A DNA stretch of 64,000 nt from positions 41,535 to 105,534 of the forward strand of contig WBMV01004349.1 of the NCBI GenBank assembly GCA_013396655.1. Reading direction: 5' to 3'. Below are positions 50,601 to 61,892 of this stretch, piece after piece. Every line of letters begins with the position of its first letter. Positions within the stretch are counted from its first letter, which is position 1. A model generated the notes under the pieces. It had not been told where the DNA came from. It worked only from the letters and a program-made list of their open reading frames with translations, and searched no databases. Source of the DNA: Campylorhamphus procurvoides. Lineage: Eukaryota; Chordata; Aves; Passeriformes; Dendrocolaptidae. A program made the translations under genes and the position numbers.

Positions 50601-53499
50601 CCCTCCAAATTAAGCCTCTCTCACGCAGCAGGAAGCCAGGGATAAGGAATATATTCACGTACCTCTGGATTTTGTCAGTGCAAGATTTACCCTTTCACAA
50701 CAACTAATGCTTTGTGGCATGTTCAAAGCCACTCTCCAACCCGGTCTAGTCAATAGAGAGGGAATGAGACCAAATTCTTGTCTCTCTGTGGGGTATCTTG
50801 GATTAGATGCCAAGGTTTTGAAATTGGGGAAGATGAACCCCACTCTGAACACCAAGTGTTTCCTGAGCTAACTACAGCAAGGAGAGATGGTTCTGGAACA
50901 CCCAGCAAGAGTCTCATGTCTGTTTGCTCGCAATGTCATGCTCTCCCAAAGAGCAGCACAATACACAGCAGAGCTGTAGGAAAAGACTTGCTTTACTGAC
51001 TCATTTGGGATGCCAGTATTTTTCTGCAGGTGTCAAAGCAGCAAGGGCAAAGAGAGCCCATTTCTAAGGGCTTTGGTTCGTGTGCATCCTCCAAAGGGTG
51101 CTGAGGAAGCCATGGAGCGTGGGTCAGACACCCCCAGGCCCTGGAGAGAACCTGCACGAGCCCCGAGCGCAGCAGCCTGGGTGCCGTCAGCGAAGGGGCA
51201 GCACCAAGGGCACGGCTCAAGGACACCTGCGTCATCCCTGCCTTCAGCACTTGGGGCCCACGAGCTGCAGGGCAATAAACACACACACAGGGAGGAAATG
51301 GGCTGGGACATCTCCCAAGCGAGCAGTTCAGAGCAGAGCAGAGCAGCAGCACCAGGCACAGCCACAGCCCGGGTGTCGCTGCAAGTCCCTCAGCAGAACA
51401 GGCTACAGAGACCTGGGTCAGCAGCACTGTGGATGCTCCCCACGGTGCTGGCACACAGCAACCCTGGTGCTGCTTTGTAAGGAGCTGTTTAAAAGATCTA
51501 GCACGCTACAAGATTTGTGGAGCTTAATTAACCCTCCTGAGACAGGAGGGTCCCCTGAGAGGCTCTGCAGAGGTTTTAATTTAAGAATCTAGGGAGCTTG
51601 CACCTTCTGCTCAGATCCCATTACTCAGCCCATGCTCCTTGCTCAGTCGGAGTCAGGCGTGCACACACGCTCCATCCATTCAGAATAAATGTACATCAGT
51701 GGCCACTTGGACTTGCAGCACATTTCAGGAGGTAATTTTTCTCTCCAACGAAAAAGTCATGAGAAATATGAACAGGGCAGAGCTCAGGAGACACAGAGGA
51801 ACAATCCCAGGGTATCTCTGCAGCAGAGGAAGAGAATTCTACAGCTGCCTACAGCCACAGGGCACCTGATCATTGCAGCAGTGGTACCACACAGGTGACC
51901 CAAGTCCCCAGCCCTTGTGGGATGGACAGAACAGTCTCTGTAGCCTCATTTAGTGTCCTGCAGAGTCCTTGCTGTAGACAAGGACAAGTTTGGCCCATTT
52001 ATCCCATGGGGGATGCATGGAGGAGGACCTCTAGCAGAGCAGAGGAGCTGTGTGTGATGTGCTCCAGGAAACCCAGAGAAAACCGTGGAGCAGGTGGGTC
52101 ATCACCACTGTAGAAACCCTCAGGGTGGCAGAGCCCAGAGGAGGCAGGGGCCAAGCTGTGCATGGAGGGGCAGGATGGAGGCACATGGACAGCACCTTCC
52201 CCATGCAAAGGGGCACTGCAGGGAGCCCTCAGCATGTTCTATGCCCTCCCCAAAGGCTTTCTGGATTAGACATTTCTGAAAAGCACAGGGCATCAACAGG
52301 GAGACACATAAAAACACCTGTCCTGTGCCACGGTCTACGAGACCAGACGCTCAAGGACTTTATGTTCCCCAGCCCGAATCCAGCTAACTTTTCTGGTCAA
52401 ACCACCTCCATTCGCACCACCAGGAGACTCTCCAAAGCACCCACATAACTGTACCTGCAGCTTGTCAGTGGTTACAGCAGGTGTGTAGCAAACCAGAACC
52501 CTAGAGGCACCTCCCAGACTCCACACAATTGATACCACCCGAGTGGCATCTGCCCACCTTGGTGTGGGCTAACAAGTCATTACGTTCAAAACACATTAGT
52601 CGCTCCCAAACACCCCCACAACCACTTGAAATCTTACCAATTATCGAGTATGTTGTTTGTGTGACTGTCTAATCCCACTCCCAGAACCCCACCACAGCAG
52701 TTACGGTGCTTTATGTGTCATTTCCGTACATCCACCTGGCTGACCTCATCAAAAAGAATCCCACTTCCAAACCCCTGAATGCCATTGAAAGCACTCACAT
52801 TTCCAATACTGGTTATGGAAGGGTGCACCAAAACATGGGGAAAAGTTGCAGCTTTGCACGGGGAGCTTTCTCTAAAGCCACTCCAGACTTCGAAGGATGG
52901 ATTTCTCTACAACTCAAACAGATGGCAATATACAGACAGCTCTGGATCTCTTCACTTCGAGCCATAAGACTTCTCTTTCCTCCCAGCACGGCAGAGATGC
53001 CGTAATGCTGAGTTACACAGAGAGGTGACTGAGATCTCTCAGCAACACGGATGGCGTCCTACACATGACGCCGGGTTATTCTAATGCAATTTTGTCTGAC
53101 ACAAAGAAGGTGTTACATAATGCAGCTGAAAAGTTTATTTCTCCCCATTTTTTTCCCCAGCAGCAAAGAGCTAGCGTGGATGTAGCAGCGACAGGGACGG
53201 ACCTACCCCTCGGCACAGCTGTAGGAGCAGCTAAAAAGCTGCACCAATGCCCCCAAATAGTCACGGGATGATTTCCGTGACACTTGCACTGCAGCGTGGG
53301 AGAACGGTCCTGTCCACCTGTCTGGGCAAAGGACACCGTAAGCAAAGCTCCTCCAGGACAGCTTCTTAAACCCCGGCAAAATCAAGCTGCAAATATATTT
53401 TCTAGGATCTACCACGTTTGATACCGAAAAGCAGCAGGACTGGTCAGCGAGCAAAACGCTCCACTGGAGGACAAGGGATAGAGAAGCAGCAGAGGCACC

Positions 53500-53936
53500 G
53501 TGCAGAGCCCAGCCCTGGTCCGTGCAGCGGGTCGGGACAGAGGCGGATGCGGCGGGCGCGATTTCCACACTCTTTTCCCCGTTCCAAGGAGCGAGACCCC
53601 TCGGAGGGCGCTGCTGGCCGTGCCCTCGGGCACCTTAGCGGGGGAGAGCCCACCGGGCGGAGCGGCCCCACCGCCCCATCCATCGCCGACACGCCCGGCA
53701 CCGCAAGCCCTGTCGGCGGCCGCGACATCGCCGCGACACGGCCCCTCTCCGGGCTGCGGGGCGCCCACCGAGGGGACCCCCCACGCTCCCCCTGCCCGGC
53801 CCCAACACGGCCCTGGGGACACCACTCGGTCGTGGGGCTGTCGCGGGGATGTCGTGGGGCTGTCGCGGGGATGTTGCAGGTGCCCCCCAGCCCTGGGGAC
53901 ACCCCTCGGTCGTGGGGCTGTCGCGGGTCTCCCCCG
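53500..53936. promoter_or_regulatory. CpG-rich island at the likely NSMF promoter, cut by the gap
   Basis: CpG density rises sharply from about 53530 (GCGGGCGCG, CGGCGGCCGCGAC, CGCGACACGG and many more) in a window that is otherwise CpG-poor. It sits upstream of all visible exons of the minus-strand gene, where the first exon and promoter would be expected. Absence of a recognisable MGAAAS-type start here suggests the coding part of exon 1 is in the adjoining Ns and that this stretch is mostly the beginning of intron 1. Confidence 0.7.
53811..53936. repeat. GC-rich minisatellite abutting the gap
   Basis: A block containing CCTGGGGACACC and CGGTCGTGGGGCTGTCGCGG occurs at about 53811 and again at about 53891, roughly 80 bases apart. 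Inside it a 22-base unit (TCGTGGGGCTGTCGCGGGGATG) is repeated twice. The array runs to the first N, so its true length is unknown. Regularly spaced G4 runs could form quadruplex structure. Confidence 0.8.
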
Positions 53937-54418
53937 NNNNNNNNNNNNNNNNNNNNNNNNNNNNNNNNNNNNNNNNNNNNNNNNNNNNNNNNNNNNNNNN
54001 NNNNNNNNNNNNNNNNNNNNNNNNNNNNNNNNNNNNNNNNNNNNNNNNNNNNNNNNNNNNNNNNNNNNNNNNNNNNNNNNNNNNNNNNNNNNNNNNNNNN
54101 NNNNNNNNNNNNNNNNNNNNNNNNNNNNNNNNNNNNNNNNNNNNNNNNNNNNNNNNNNNNNNNNNNNNNNNNNNNNNNNNNNNNNNNNNNNNNNNNNNNN
54201 NNNNNNNNNNNNNNNNNNNNNNNNNNNNNNNNNNNNNNNNNNNNNNNNNNNNNNNNNNNNNNNNNNNNNNNNNNNNNNNNNNNNNNNNNNNNNNNNNNNN
54301 NNNNNNNNNNNNNNNNNNNNNNNNNNNNNNNNNNNNNNNNNNNNNNNNNNNNNNNNNNNNNNNNNNNNNNNNNNNNNNNNNNNNNNNNNNNNNNNNNNNN
54401 NNNNNNNNNNNNNNNNNN
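53937..54418. other. Assembly gap (482 Ns)
   Basis: Unknown sequence. It is bordered on the left by a CpG island and a GC-rich tandem repeat, and on the right by the middle of a CR1 copy. It probably hides exon 1 of NSMF and the 5' part of that CR1. Reading frames drawn across it have no meaning. Confidence 0.99.
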
Positions 54419-54758
54419 GGCTGAGGGAGGGGACAGGGGGAGGCTGACGGGGGGCATTGCTCAAAGGGGCAGCTCCGATCTCTGCTCTGTGTGACAGGGA
54501 CAGCACCCCGGGAATGGCTGGAGCTGTGCCAGGGCAGGGTCAGGTTGGACATCAGGAAAAGGTCCTTCCCCCAGAGGGTGGTGGGCACTGCCCAGGCTCC
54601 CCAGGGCAGTGGGCACAGCCCCAAGGCTGCCAGAGCTCCAGGAGGGTTTGGATGATGCTCTGGGGCACAGGGTGGGATTGTTGGGGTGTCTGTGAGCTGG
54701 ACTGGATGTCCCTGGTGGGTCCCTTCCAGCTGAGGATACTCTGTGATTCCATGATTCT
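54419..54758 (+). mobile_element. CR1 LINE 3' end, truncated by the gap
   Basis: Same subfamily as the copies at 32250 and 33726 (GGTCCTTCCCCCAGAGGGTG, GGGCACTGCCCAGGCTCCCC). It ends in GGTGGGTCCCTTCCAGCTGA with CTGTGATTCCATGATTCT. Its 5' side runs into the Ns. It looks less diverged than the other two. Confidence 0.9.
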
Positions 54759-55305
54759 GCCTGAGGTGAATGTCCAGCCATCAGCTGCGAGGGGACACCT
54801 GGGGGATTCTCCTGTCAGGATGTGCAACCTGCAGAAAACCCAGTCGTTTGGACACAGAACTGCTGCCTGCCTTCCACAGATCGGGTGAAAGGTGTTATGT
54901 TCACGTGGTTCATTTTCCACAGCTGGGCACTGTGTTGGCAGCAGGGCAGGGAGTGAGTGCAGTGGTGTCCCACAGTCCCACACAGCCCTAAAGGTTGGGC
55001 TGTTGGATTTTGGGCACAACAGCTCTGGAGGATTGACACAAACACTTATTGTCCTCCACTGGCTCTGTCTCCTGAGCACATCACTGCTCACCACGGTGGT
55101 TCCAGGACAGGCTCCAGGCAGCACAGCAGTTCCCAGGGGTGACTGGGGGCAGCAGAGCCATGAGCAGAGCTGGTCATCAAGATATCTCCTTGTCCCCAGT
55201 GTCACCTGCCAGGGCAAACACCTGCCTCGAGGTCATAAGATGCTTGAAAATTAACCCAGCACAAGGAGCTGCTCAGCCAGTCCAGCCTCAGAGGATTTTC
55301 AGTTC

Positions 55306-55670
55306 AGAGAATCACAGCACTGCTTGGATTGGAAGGAACACTCAAAGGTCCCTTAGTTCACCTTCCACCAGACCAGTGTGCTCCAAGACCTGTCCAACCT
55401 GGCCTTGAACTATTCCAGGAATGGGGCAGCCACGGCTTCCCTGGGCAACCTGTGCCAGGGTCTCACAACCCTCAACATAAAAAATTTCTTATCGCACAAT
55501 CTAAATCTCTTTTCCCCTTCTCTGGTCACTACAGGCCCCAGTAAAAAGTCTCCCTCCATCTTTCCTAGAGACCCCCTTTATGTATTGAAAGGCTGCAAGG
55601 AGGTCTCCTCAGAGCCTTCTGTTCTCCATCTGAACAATCCCAACTCCTTCAGCCGTCCTTTACAAGCAGA
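55306..55670 (-). mobile_element. CR1 LINE 3' end, inverted
   Basis: AGAGAATCACAGCACTGC, GGAAGGAACACTCAAAGGTC, CCAACCTGGCCTTGAACTAT and GGGCAACCTGTGCCAGGGTC follow the avian CR1 consensus in reverse complement, through to AGCCTTCTGTTCTCCATCTG. Confidence 0.92.
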
Positions 55671-58109
55671 GGGATTCCTGTTCAGTTCCATGGGTGTAGG
55701 TTTTGATCCCTAGGAACATTTGGAAAAGTGTTTTTTATTGAGGAAGTATTTTATAAATCTACTTTCAGGGCACCTGAGTGAGTAGGAGCAGCAGATGAAG
55801 AGACCAAGAGTTTGGGAAAACGATTCACAGACTCCAAAGTCAAATCTGCAAGAAAACATAAGAGGATTTGAACAAATTAAGTCTGTTTGGTCTATTAATA
55901 TACCCACTGAAAAGAAGTCATTTGTGTGGAGAGCAGAAAAAAAGATGAATCAGGTACCCAACTCTCCGTGTGTGTGTGGACACAAGGAGCAGGATATAAA
56001 TACATCATCAAGGATATGAATACATAAACACAATACAAGCAGGGTACAAATACATACATAGAAATACATTTTATCATACACTGAGGAACTCACCGTGAAG
56101 AACAAACTTTTGGAGCTGTGTCTTTGCTGAGACCCAAGCTGGGAGCAGAAAAAGTGCCATGTGTGCAAAATAAAGACACGTCTCTGCTTTTTAGCTTAGA
56201 GGAGCTGAGCAAAGGAGAGGATGAACACAACTCTGCTGTTACCCAGTGACCTGAGTGGTGGGACTTCTTTAAACATTATGATCTCAATGCCACCTTGGTG
56301 AAAAGCTTTTTGGGCAGGTTCACCTCGTTTCTGTGGGTTAGAGTCAAGGGTAGTACAGCTGATGCGTGTTCATCTGACCTGATGCCCAGCTTTGCTTCGT
56401 GCCACAGAAACAGAGATCTGGAGGTGCACACTGTCCAAAGAAGGGAGAAAAGATAAATAAATGGAAATCCTTTAAAAATAAGGTCAGCCTGAGCCTCTTG
56501 CCTGTGCCTTACATCCTTTTTCATCCTTTTTCACTAGAGGAGGGGAAATGTTCTTTTTGTTTAAATAATTTACCAGTTGAGGCAAATGCTATTCCTTAAA
56601 AATACACACTCCTTCTCCAAACTAACAGTCAGATCTGCTCTATCCCTGACACAATCCCCACCAGATCCACCTGGAAACACCCCAACATTGCTCACAGTGA
56701 CATTTTCCAGGTACAAAACAAAGCTCAGCGTCAGTGCATTGGATTTCTTCCCACAGAGGATGACTCCCCTTAAACTTCTCCTCATGACTGTGCTCCGCCC
56801 CAGTCTTTGTCGCACAGTCTTGTCACCAAAGAGTCCCTACAACAGAAAATGAGAGAAAATCCATCTGTTTTGAGGGAGCAACTTTAAAAAAACCAACCTG
56901 TTGAGAACTTGAGCCGTGCAGGAAGTTGCAGTCTCCACTAAGCTGTGCCCAGTACTGTCAGTTCCCAAAATCACAAATGCCTCCATCTTCATTCTGTGTT
57001 CATTCTGTTCTCTGCCACCCTTGTGCTTCTTGGAGCTCTCTCCAACTCTCCCTTGCCCATTCCCCAGTAAGGTCTTACTCTTCGAGGCTGGGGAGGGTCC
57101 AGCCCAGTGCAGAGCTCACTTTGAAGGCACACTGGCTGCTCAGGGCTTGGCCTGATGGGTTTGGAAGAGCTCCAAGGATGGAGATGCCACCAGTGCTCTG
57201 GTCTGTGTCCCAAGGCAACACCACTCTCACAGGGAAAGATTTCCACACATCTAATGGGAATTCCTCATGTTGCTGCCTGTTGCTCTGTGTGCCCCTGGCT
57301 CCATCACTCCACAGCACCCCTCGAGCACTTGCCCATCTCCCTGCAGGTTCCACTTTTGCTCTCTGCTCCTTCCCTGCTGTCATGCAGTTTGCGCCCTGCC
57401 TTTGGCTTTCTCCCAGGTGTTTAGAGGTCTTGTTTCCCCCAGTGTGGCACAGAAGAGGAGGCAGCAGGCCCCTGGCTCATTACAGCTGGAGAGATGCCTC
57501 TGCTTCGTGCTAGGAAAAAAGTCAGGCGAGCCAGGCAGACAGTTCCCATCACTTCTCCATGGCAACAGGCCTTCCAGACATATGCACATAGGCAGGGAAC
57601 ATCACAGTCCCTCCACCCGAGCCCCAAACCCCCACTTGTGGGGCTCTTCCTGCTGAGCCCACCCCAAAACAGCTCCCACAATAATCACAGCTGCTCAGAG
57701 GAATGTTCCATCCTTCCATTGGGAAAGGTGCAGCGCCCTGAAGACCAAGCCAGGCAAAATCCATCCCACCCAGCGACTGGTTTTGTTCATATAAATGTAT
57801 CACACTTGAAAATCTGGTGTCAAACCAAACAGCACTTCTCTGTCTAGTGGAAAGCCCAGAACCTCAGACCTACTTAGGACTAGCTCTTGGATCAGATTCT
57901 GATTCTCAGACTGTAAGGAGCCTGTCTTTTTATGTTTAGAAAAGCCATTTTTGTCTAAAAACATGTATCCCAACGATTTAAATACAAAAAAGGATAAATA
58001 AGACAAGCCAAAACCAGTCACAGCAGCAACCTGCAGAAAGGAGAGGCAAACAATAATAAATACTTCTTCAAACATGTCAAGCTAGAGAGACTGGAGAGTC
58101 AGAAGTTGG

Positions 58110-59130
58110 CCACGGTGCAAAAGAAGCATTCGTAGGAGATAAGGTCAGAACAGAAAAACAATGAATATTTTGCATCTGTAGTCAGTGAGGAAAAGCTTGG
58201 AGATGTTCCTGTGCCAAAAGTCATCTTTATATGGATGTGGCACTGGACCTGGCTCATATTCAAGTGTCAGCAGGAGAAGTTGAGGAATAAATAGCCAAAC
58301 CAGAGAGTGCAAATTCACCAGACTGAGATGGTTCCCCTAAGTGCTCAGTGAGAACTCAGAGGTGAAACAGTTTAATTACTTAATTGTAGTATGTGAACCC
58401 TGTGTGTAACAGCCTCAGTGACTGAGAGCTTCAAGGTGACAAACGGGAAGGGTTTGGGGTTATGACAGACCCAGAAGTCTGAGGTCCCTCCTGGGCAAAA
58501 GGAAATTGTAATAAAGAATCCCATTAATGCAGAGCTGGATACATCTGAAATACTGGGAAGAGAAAAAACACACCAGTTGTTTTTCCTGGAATAAAAGAAT
58601 GCTTCATAAACCTATTACAGTTCTTTAGAGGAGTGCATAAACATGTGGTATAATCTGCCTGGATTTCCAAAAGGTCTGTCATGCAACTGCCTTACAGGAA
58701 CACCATGGGGTCAACAGAAGAGGCTGGCAATAGATAAACACCTGGTGGAGGGATGCTCAAAGAGCAGCTCTCAGTGGGCAGCTCCTGAATGGAGGGAGGA
58801 CTGGAATGGAGCCCCAGGGGGCACTGGGAGGGTCTGCTCTCTTCAGCACATTCAGGAATAATCTTGAAATGGAGCTGAAAGCAAGGCGTGACGAAGCTTG
58901 CTGCTGATGTTAAGGCACTCAGGGTCACAAACACATGGGATGCAGTGAGGAGTTATACAAGGACCTCATGACAGTGAATAACTGAGTAATAAAATGGCTC
59001 AGGACATCCAGAGGAGATAATTACAGAGATAGATACACAGGGGAAAAACCATCCTGACTGCACAAGCACTGGGCTCTGCACTGGGTCCTTTTCCTTAGAA
59101 ATGGCCTCTTTTCCTTCCAGGTCCAGCTGA
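58110..59130 (+). mobile_element. Ancient CR1-like LINE, pol-region relic
   Basis: Decayed fragments in order resemble the reverse-transcriptase region of old archosaur/turtle CR1 elements: ATGAATATTTTGCATCTGTA with GTCAGTGAGGAAAAGCTTGG, then TGGATTTCCAAAAGGTCTGT, then AGGAATAATCTTGAAATGGA, GACGAAGCTTGCTGCTGATG and GAGTTATACAAGGACCTCAT. Many stops and deletions are present and there is no intact frame. The boundaries are approximate. It is much older than the other CR1 copies in the window. Confidence 0.7.
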
Positions 59131-59400
59131 GTAACATCCCACTCACCCTCAAACTGCTTTTGTGCCTCATACTGGTCCCTGGCTTTGGTGGGAATACAAA
59201 CCTGGGAGGAAAGGGGAAGGGACTCAGTGTGGTGAGCATAAACCCAGGACAAAGCTGGGTGTTTAATGGGCCATGTGAGATGGTTGCAGTTCCTGTGGTC
59301 CAAATCATGACCAGGACTTTTTGTGGTCCCTGCAGGAAACACAGTCAATTACTCAGTTCTTGGCCAGGGCATGATATCAGGGGTAGCAATGCCGAGGCAG

Positions 59401-59720
59401 GGCTGGGACCCCCTCCCAGGGACAGTTCCCAGGGCTGGGACCCCCTCCCAGGGACATTTCCCATGGCTGGGACCCCCTCCTAGGGACAATTCCCAGGGCT
59501 GGGACCCCCTCTCAGGGACATTTCCCAGGGCTGGGACCCCCTCCCAGGGGCATTTCCCATGGCTGGGACCCCCTCCCAGGGACATTTCCCATGGCTGGGA
59601 CCCCCTCCCAGGGACAATTCCCAGGGCTGGGACCCCCTCTCAGGGACATTTCCCAGGGCTGGGACCCCCTCCCAGGGGCATTTCCCATGGCTGGGACCCC
59701 CTCCCAGGGACATTTCCCAT
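59401..59720. repeat. 32-bp minisatellite, exactly 10 copies, with 128-bp higher-order repeat
   Basis: The unit starts GGCTGGGACCCCCTCCCAGG and ends GACATTTCCCAT or GACAATTCCCAG. Copies 3-6 (59465-59592) and copies 7-10 (59593-59720) carry the same ordered variants and differ at only one base, so a four-copy block was duplicated recently. No coding role is likely, since the 32-bp period shifts frame each copy. Confidence 0.95.
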
Positions 59721-61777
59721 GCTGTACATCAGCACAGCTCTAGGAGAGGTGCAGGTGCTTCTCCAGGTACATGATGTGCTCAGACAACAGAAGTGGTATG
59801 GAAAGGACTGGCTCAGACAGGGATGTTTTTAGCCCTCTGCCATCTGCTCCCATTTCTCTGCACAGAACAACTTGCCCAAGTATGCTGAAGCACCAAGCTG
59901 CAAGGAGAAGACAAACTGATGTGCCTGTGGTCCATAAAGACACTGTCCCAGCTGAGCTCTTGTGACAGGCCCCAGCAACCCTGAGAGATGGTGATAAAAC
60001 CACGGCAGTGAGGGAGCTGTGGGAGCTGTTGGAGTTTGTCTGCACAGCACAGAGTTTGAGGACCATGGTTATGCACAGCTGCACTGGGAGGCTCAAGGTC
60101 TCCCAAGTACCAGAAGGCCACTCAAGTATCACCCTCCTGTTTGGCCAGTTTAGTCACTTCAAGATGTTGCTGTTAAATTCATTGATTAGAAACTTCACTC
60201 TAATGAAACACTTTCCCAACACTTGTATAATTAAAATTAGACCATACATCACTGAAGCAATATCAGTAGCTAACAAGTTGGGCTTAGCCAAGAATTATGG
60301 TTTTGCTTTGAGCAGAGCTGTTCTTACATGGCCAAGCATTTGACATCAGAAAAGAGGAGCTTGTTCAAATGCAGTCCCAAAGGTAGTCCCAGTGATCTGG
60401 TCTGAAGCAGCTGGGACATGGAGCACTCAGACCCAGTGCTGACCAGCTCACCCCCAGCTATTTTTAGTGAAAGACCTAATCGGTGATTGCCAGGGCTGCA
60501 CTCAGCCTCTCAGCCTTGTCTTCTGCTACGTGACATGTCCCAGCCCTGATGTGCTAATGGGGGCAGCACTGGTGGGAAGGGATTCAGACCCCTGAGAGCC
60601 TGACCACAGGGCTACTTGTGCTCGAAGAGGAAACCCTCTCCTCCATCCTCCTAAGTCACTGCATTTTCCCAAAACTTCTAATTTTGCCAGCATTATGAAG
60701 GGGTTGAATACTATTTTATATTATCTGCCTGCTCCTGCACAAGGCAGGGCAAGGCAGAGCAGCCCTGGGCCAAACTGAGGGTTTGGAAGGGAGGCTCTGT
60801 GCTTAGCTGTGGGTAGAGAACAAGGAAAAGCAGAGCTTTTGATCCCAAATTTGGAAGAAAACACTGAAAAAGGCCTTGGAGCCTCACTTGCCATAAGGAG
60901 ACATAGACTGGGGGGATTTGAGAGCTGGTGCTCTCTGCTGGGATGGGAGCAGGAGCCTGTTAGCAGCACTTAGAGCTGCACAGAGGGCACAGTGTGCTCC
61001 TGCTCCCTGCCCTGGGCTGGGCACAGACACCTGGCTGTGTGGTCCTCAAAGCCCAGGCATAGAGTCCCTTCCACAGCCCCCCTTGCCCTCCCAGCCTGGC
61101 TCAGCAGTGACCCAGAGCAGGAGCTCTGCCAAGCAGCAGCCTGGCTTCCCACTGGGAGATTCCCACTGCGTTGGCACCTGGGAAGGTGGGGAGGCCGTGG
61201 GGTTTATTTTGCCATTCTCTTTGCTGAGAGCAGTGCAGGAGCCTCAGCAGGTCTCTCTGAGCAGGCATTAGTGATGGGAAGGATGTGCTCCAGCCTCACA
61301 CCATCGTGCCCAGCCCCTTTCCCAGCTCCCTGTGCTGCAGCACCAGCACTGGTACAGCACGACCCCAGTGGGAGGCATCATACTACTTAAAGAAAATTAT
61401 GATGCTGGCCTTTTCATTATGTTGCCCAGCAAATGTTCCCATGAAATATAGGCCTAATTATCTACCCACATTCAGATTACTCTAAGATGCAATTTCCTTC
61501 TACTCTGTGGAGTTTGCTTTCCTTCTATGCATCTCATGATTGAAATACACTCAATTAGCTATTACTCTGCTGCCTGAAATCTTGAGCTGCCTGCCTGACA
61601 TGGCTCCTCCATTCAGATCTTGCTGGCATTGCCACAGCCAGGTGACACAGGCTCACATGAAAGCCACAAGGGTGTCTCACCACTCAGCCACGTCTGTTAT
61701 TTATTACATTTGGATTGCAAATGGAAGCCTAGTGATGACTGTGAGGTGACACAGCAGCATTGCAGAATGCCGTTCCC

Positions 61778-61892
61778 CCAGCACTGCCAAGGCCACCATT
61801 AAGCCATGTCCCCAGGTGCCACATCCACACAGCTTTCAAATCCCTCCAGGGATGGGGACTCCACCCCTGCCCTGGGCAGAGTATTGAACAAA
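61778..61892 (-). mobile_element. CR1 LINE fragment, inverted
   Basis: ACTGCCAAGGCCACCATTAA, GTCCCCAGGTGCCACATCCA and TCCAGGGATGGGGACTCCAC match the reverse complement of the CR1 3' region of the subfamily seen at 47537-47695. Confidence 0.75.

Larger units (their letters stand above)
33254..53936 (-). other. NSMF intron 1 (about 20 kb, contents)
   Basis: No exon could be supported in this span. It holds a CR1 3' end near the exon (33726-34444), an inverted CR1 (38828-39285), a solo LTR (46208-46708), a short CR1 tail (47537-47695) and, at its far end, the CpG island. The rest is unique-looking sequence in which I recognise no gene. The large size contrasts with the compact human gene (about 12 kb in total, from memory). 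Confidence 0.7.

Noticed and set aside
53409..54624. Open frames of 190-365 codons crossing the gap
   Set aside because: More than 160 codons of each are Ns; the rest is CpG island, minisatellite and CR1.
56570..56815. Minus-strand 81-codon frame with a protein-like composition
   Set aside because: No recognised family, no splice partners, and the complementary strand is equally open.
59137..59202. Possible minus-strand exon beginning after CTTCCTCCCAG and ending at GAGG|gtgagt (peptide VCIPTKARDQYEAQKQFE)
   Set aside because: Splice-like borders are present, but I cannot match the peptide to a protein. It adjoins the decayed CR1 relic and has no partner exon. A protein search would decide.
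59323..59832. 169-codon plus-strand frame and two minus-strand frames
   Set aside because: They run through the 32-bp minisatellite; the repeated peptide is low-complexity Gly/Pro sequence with no known relative.
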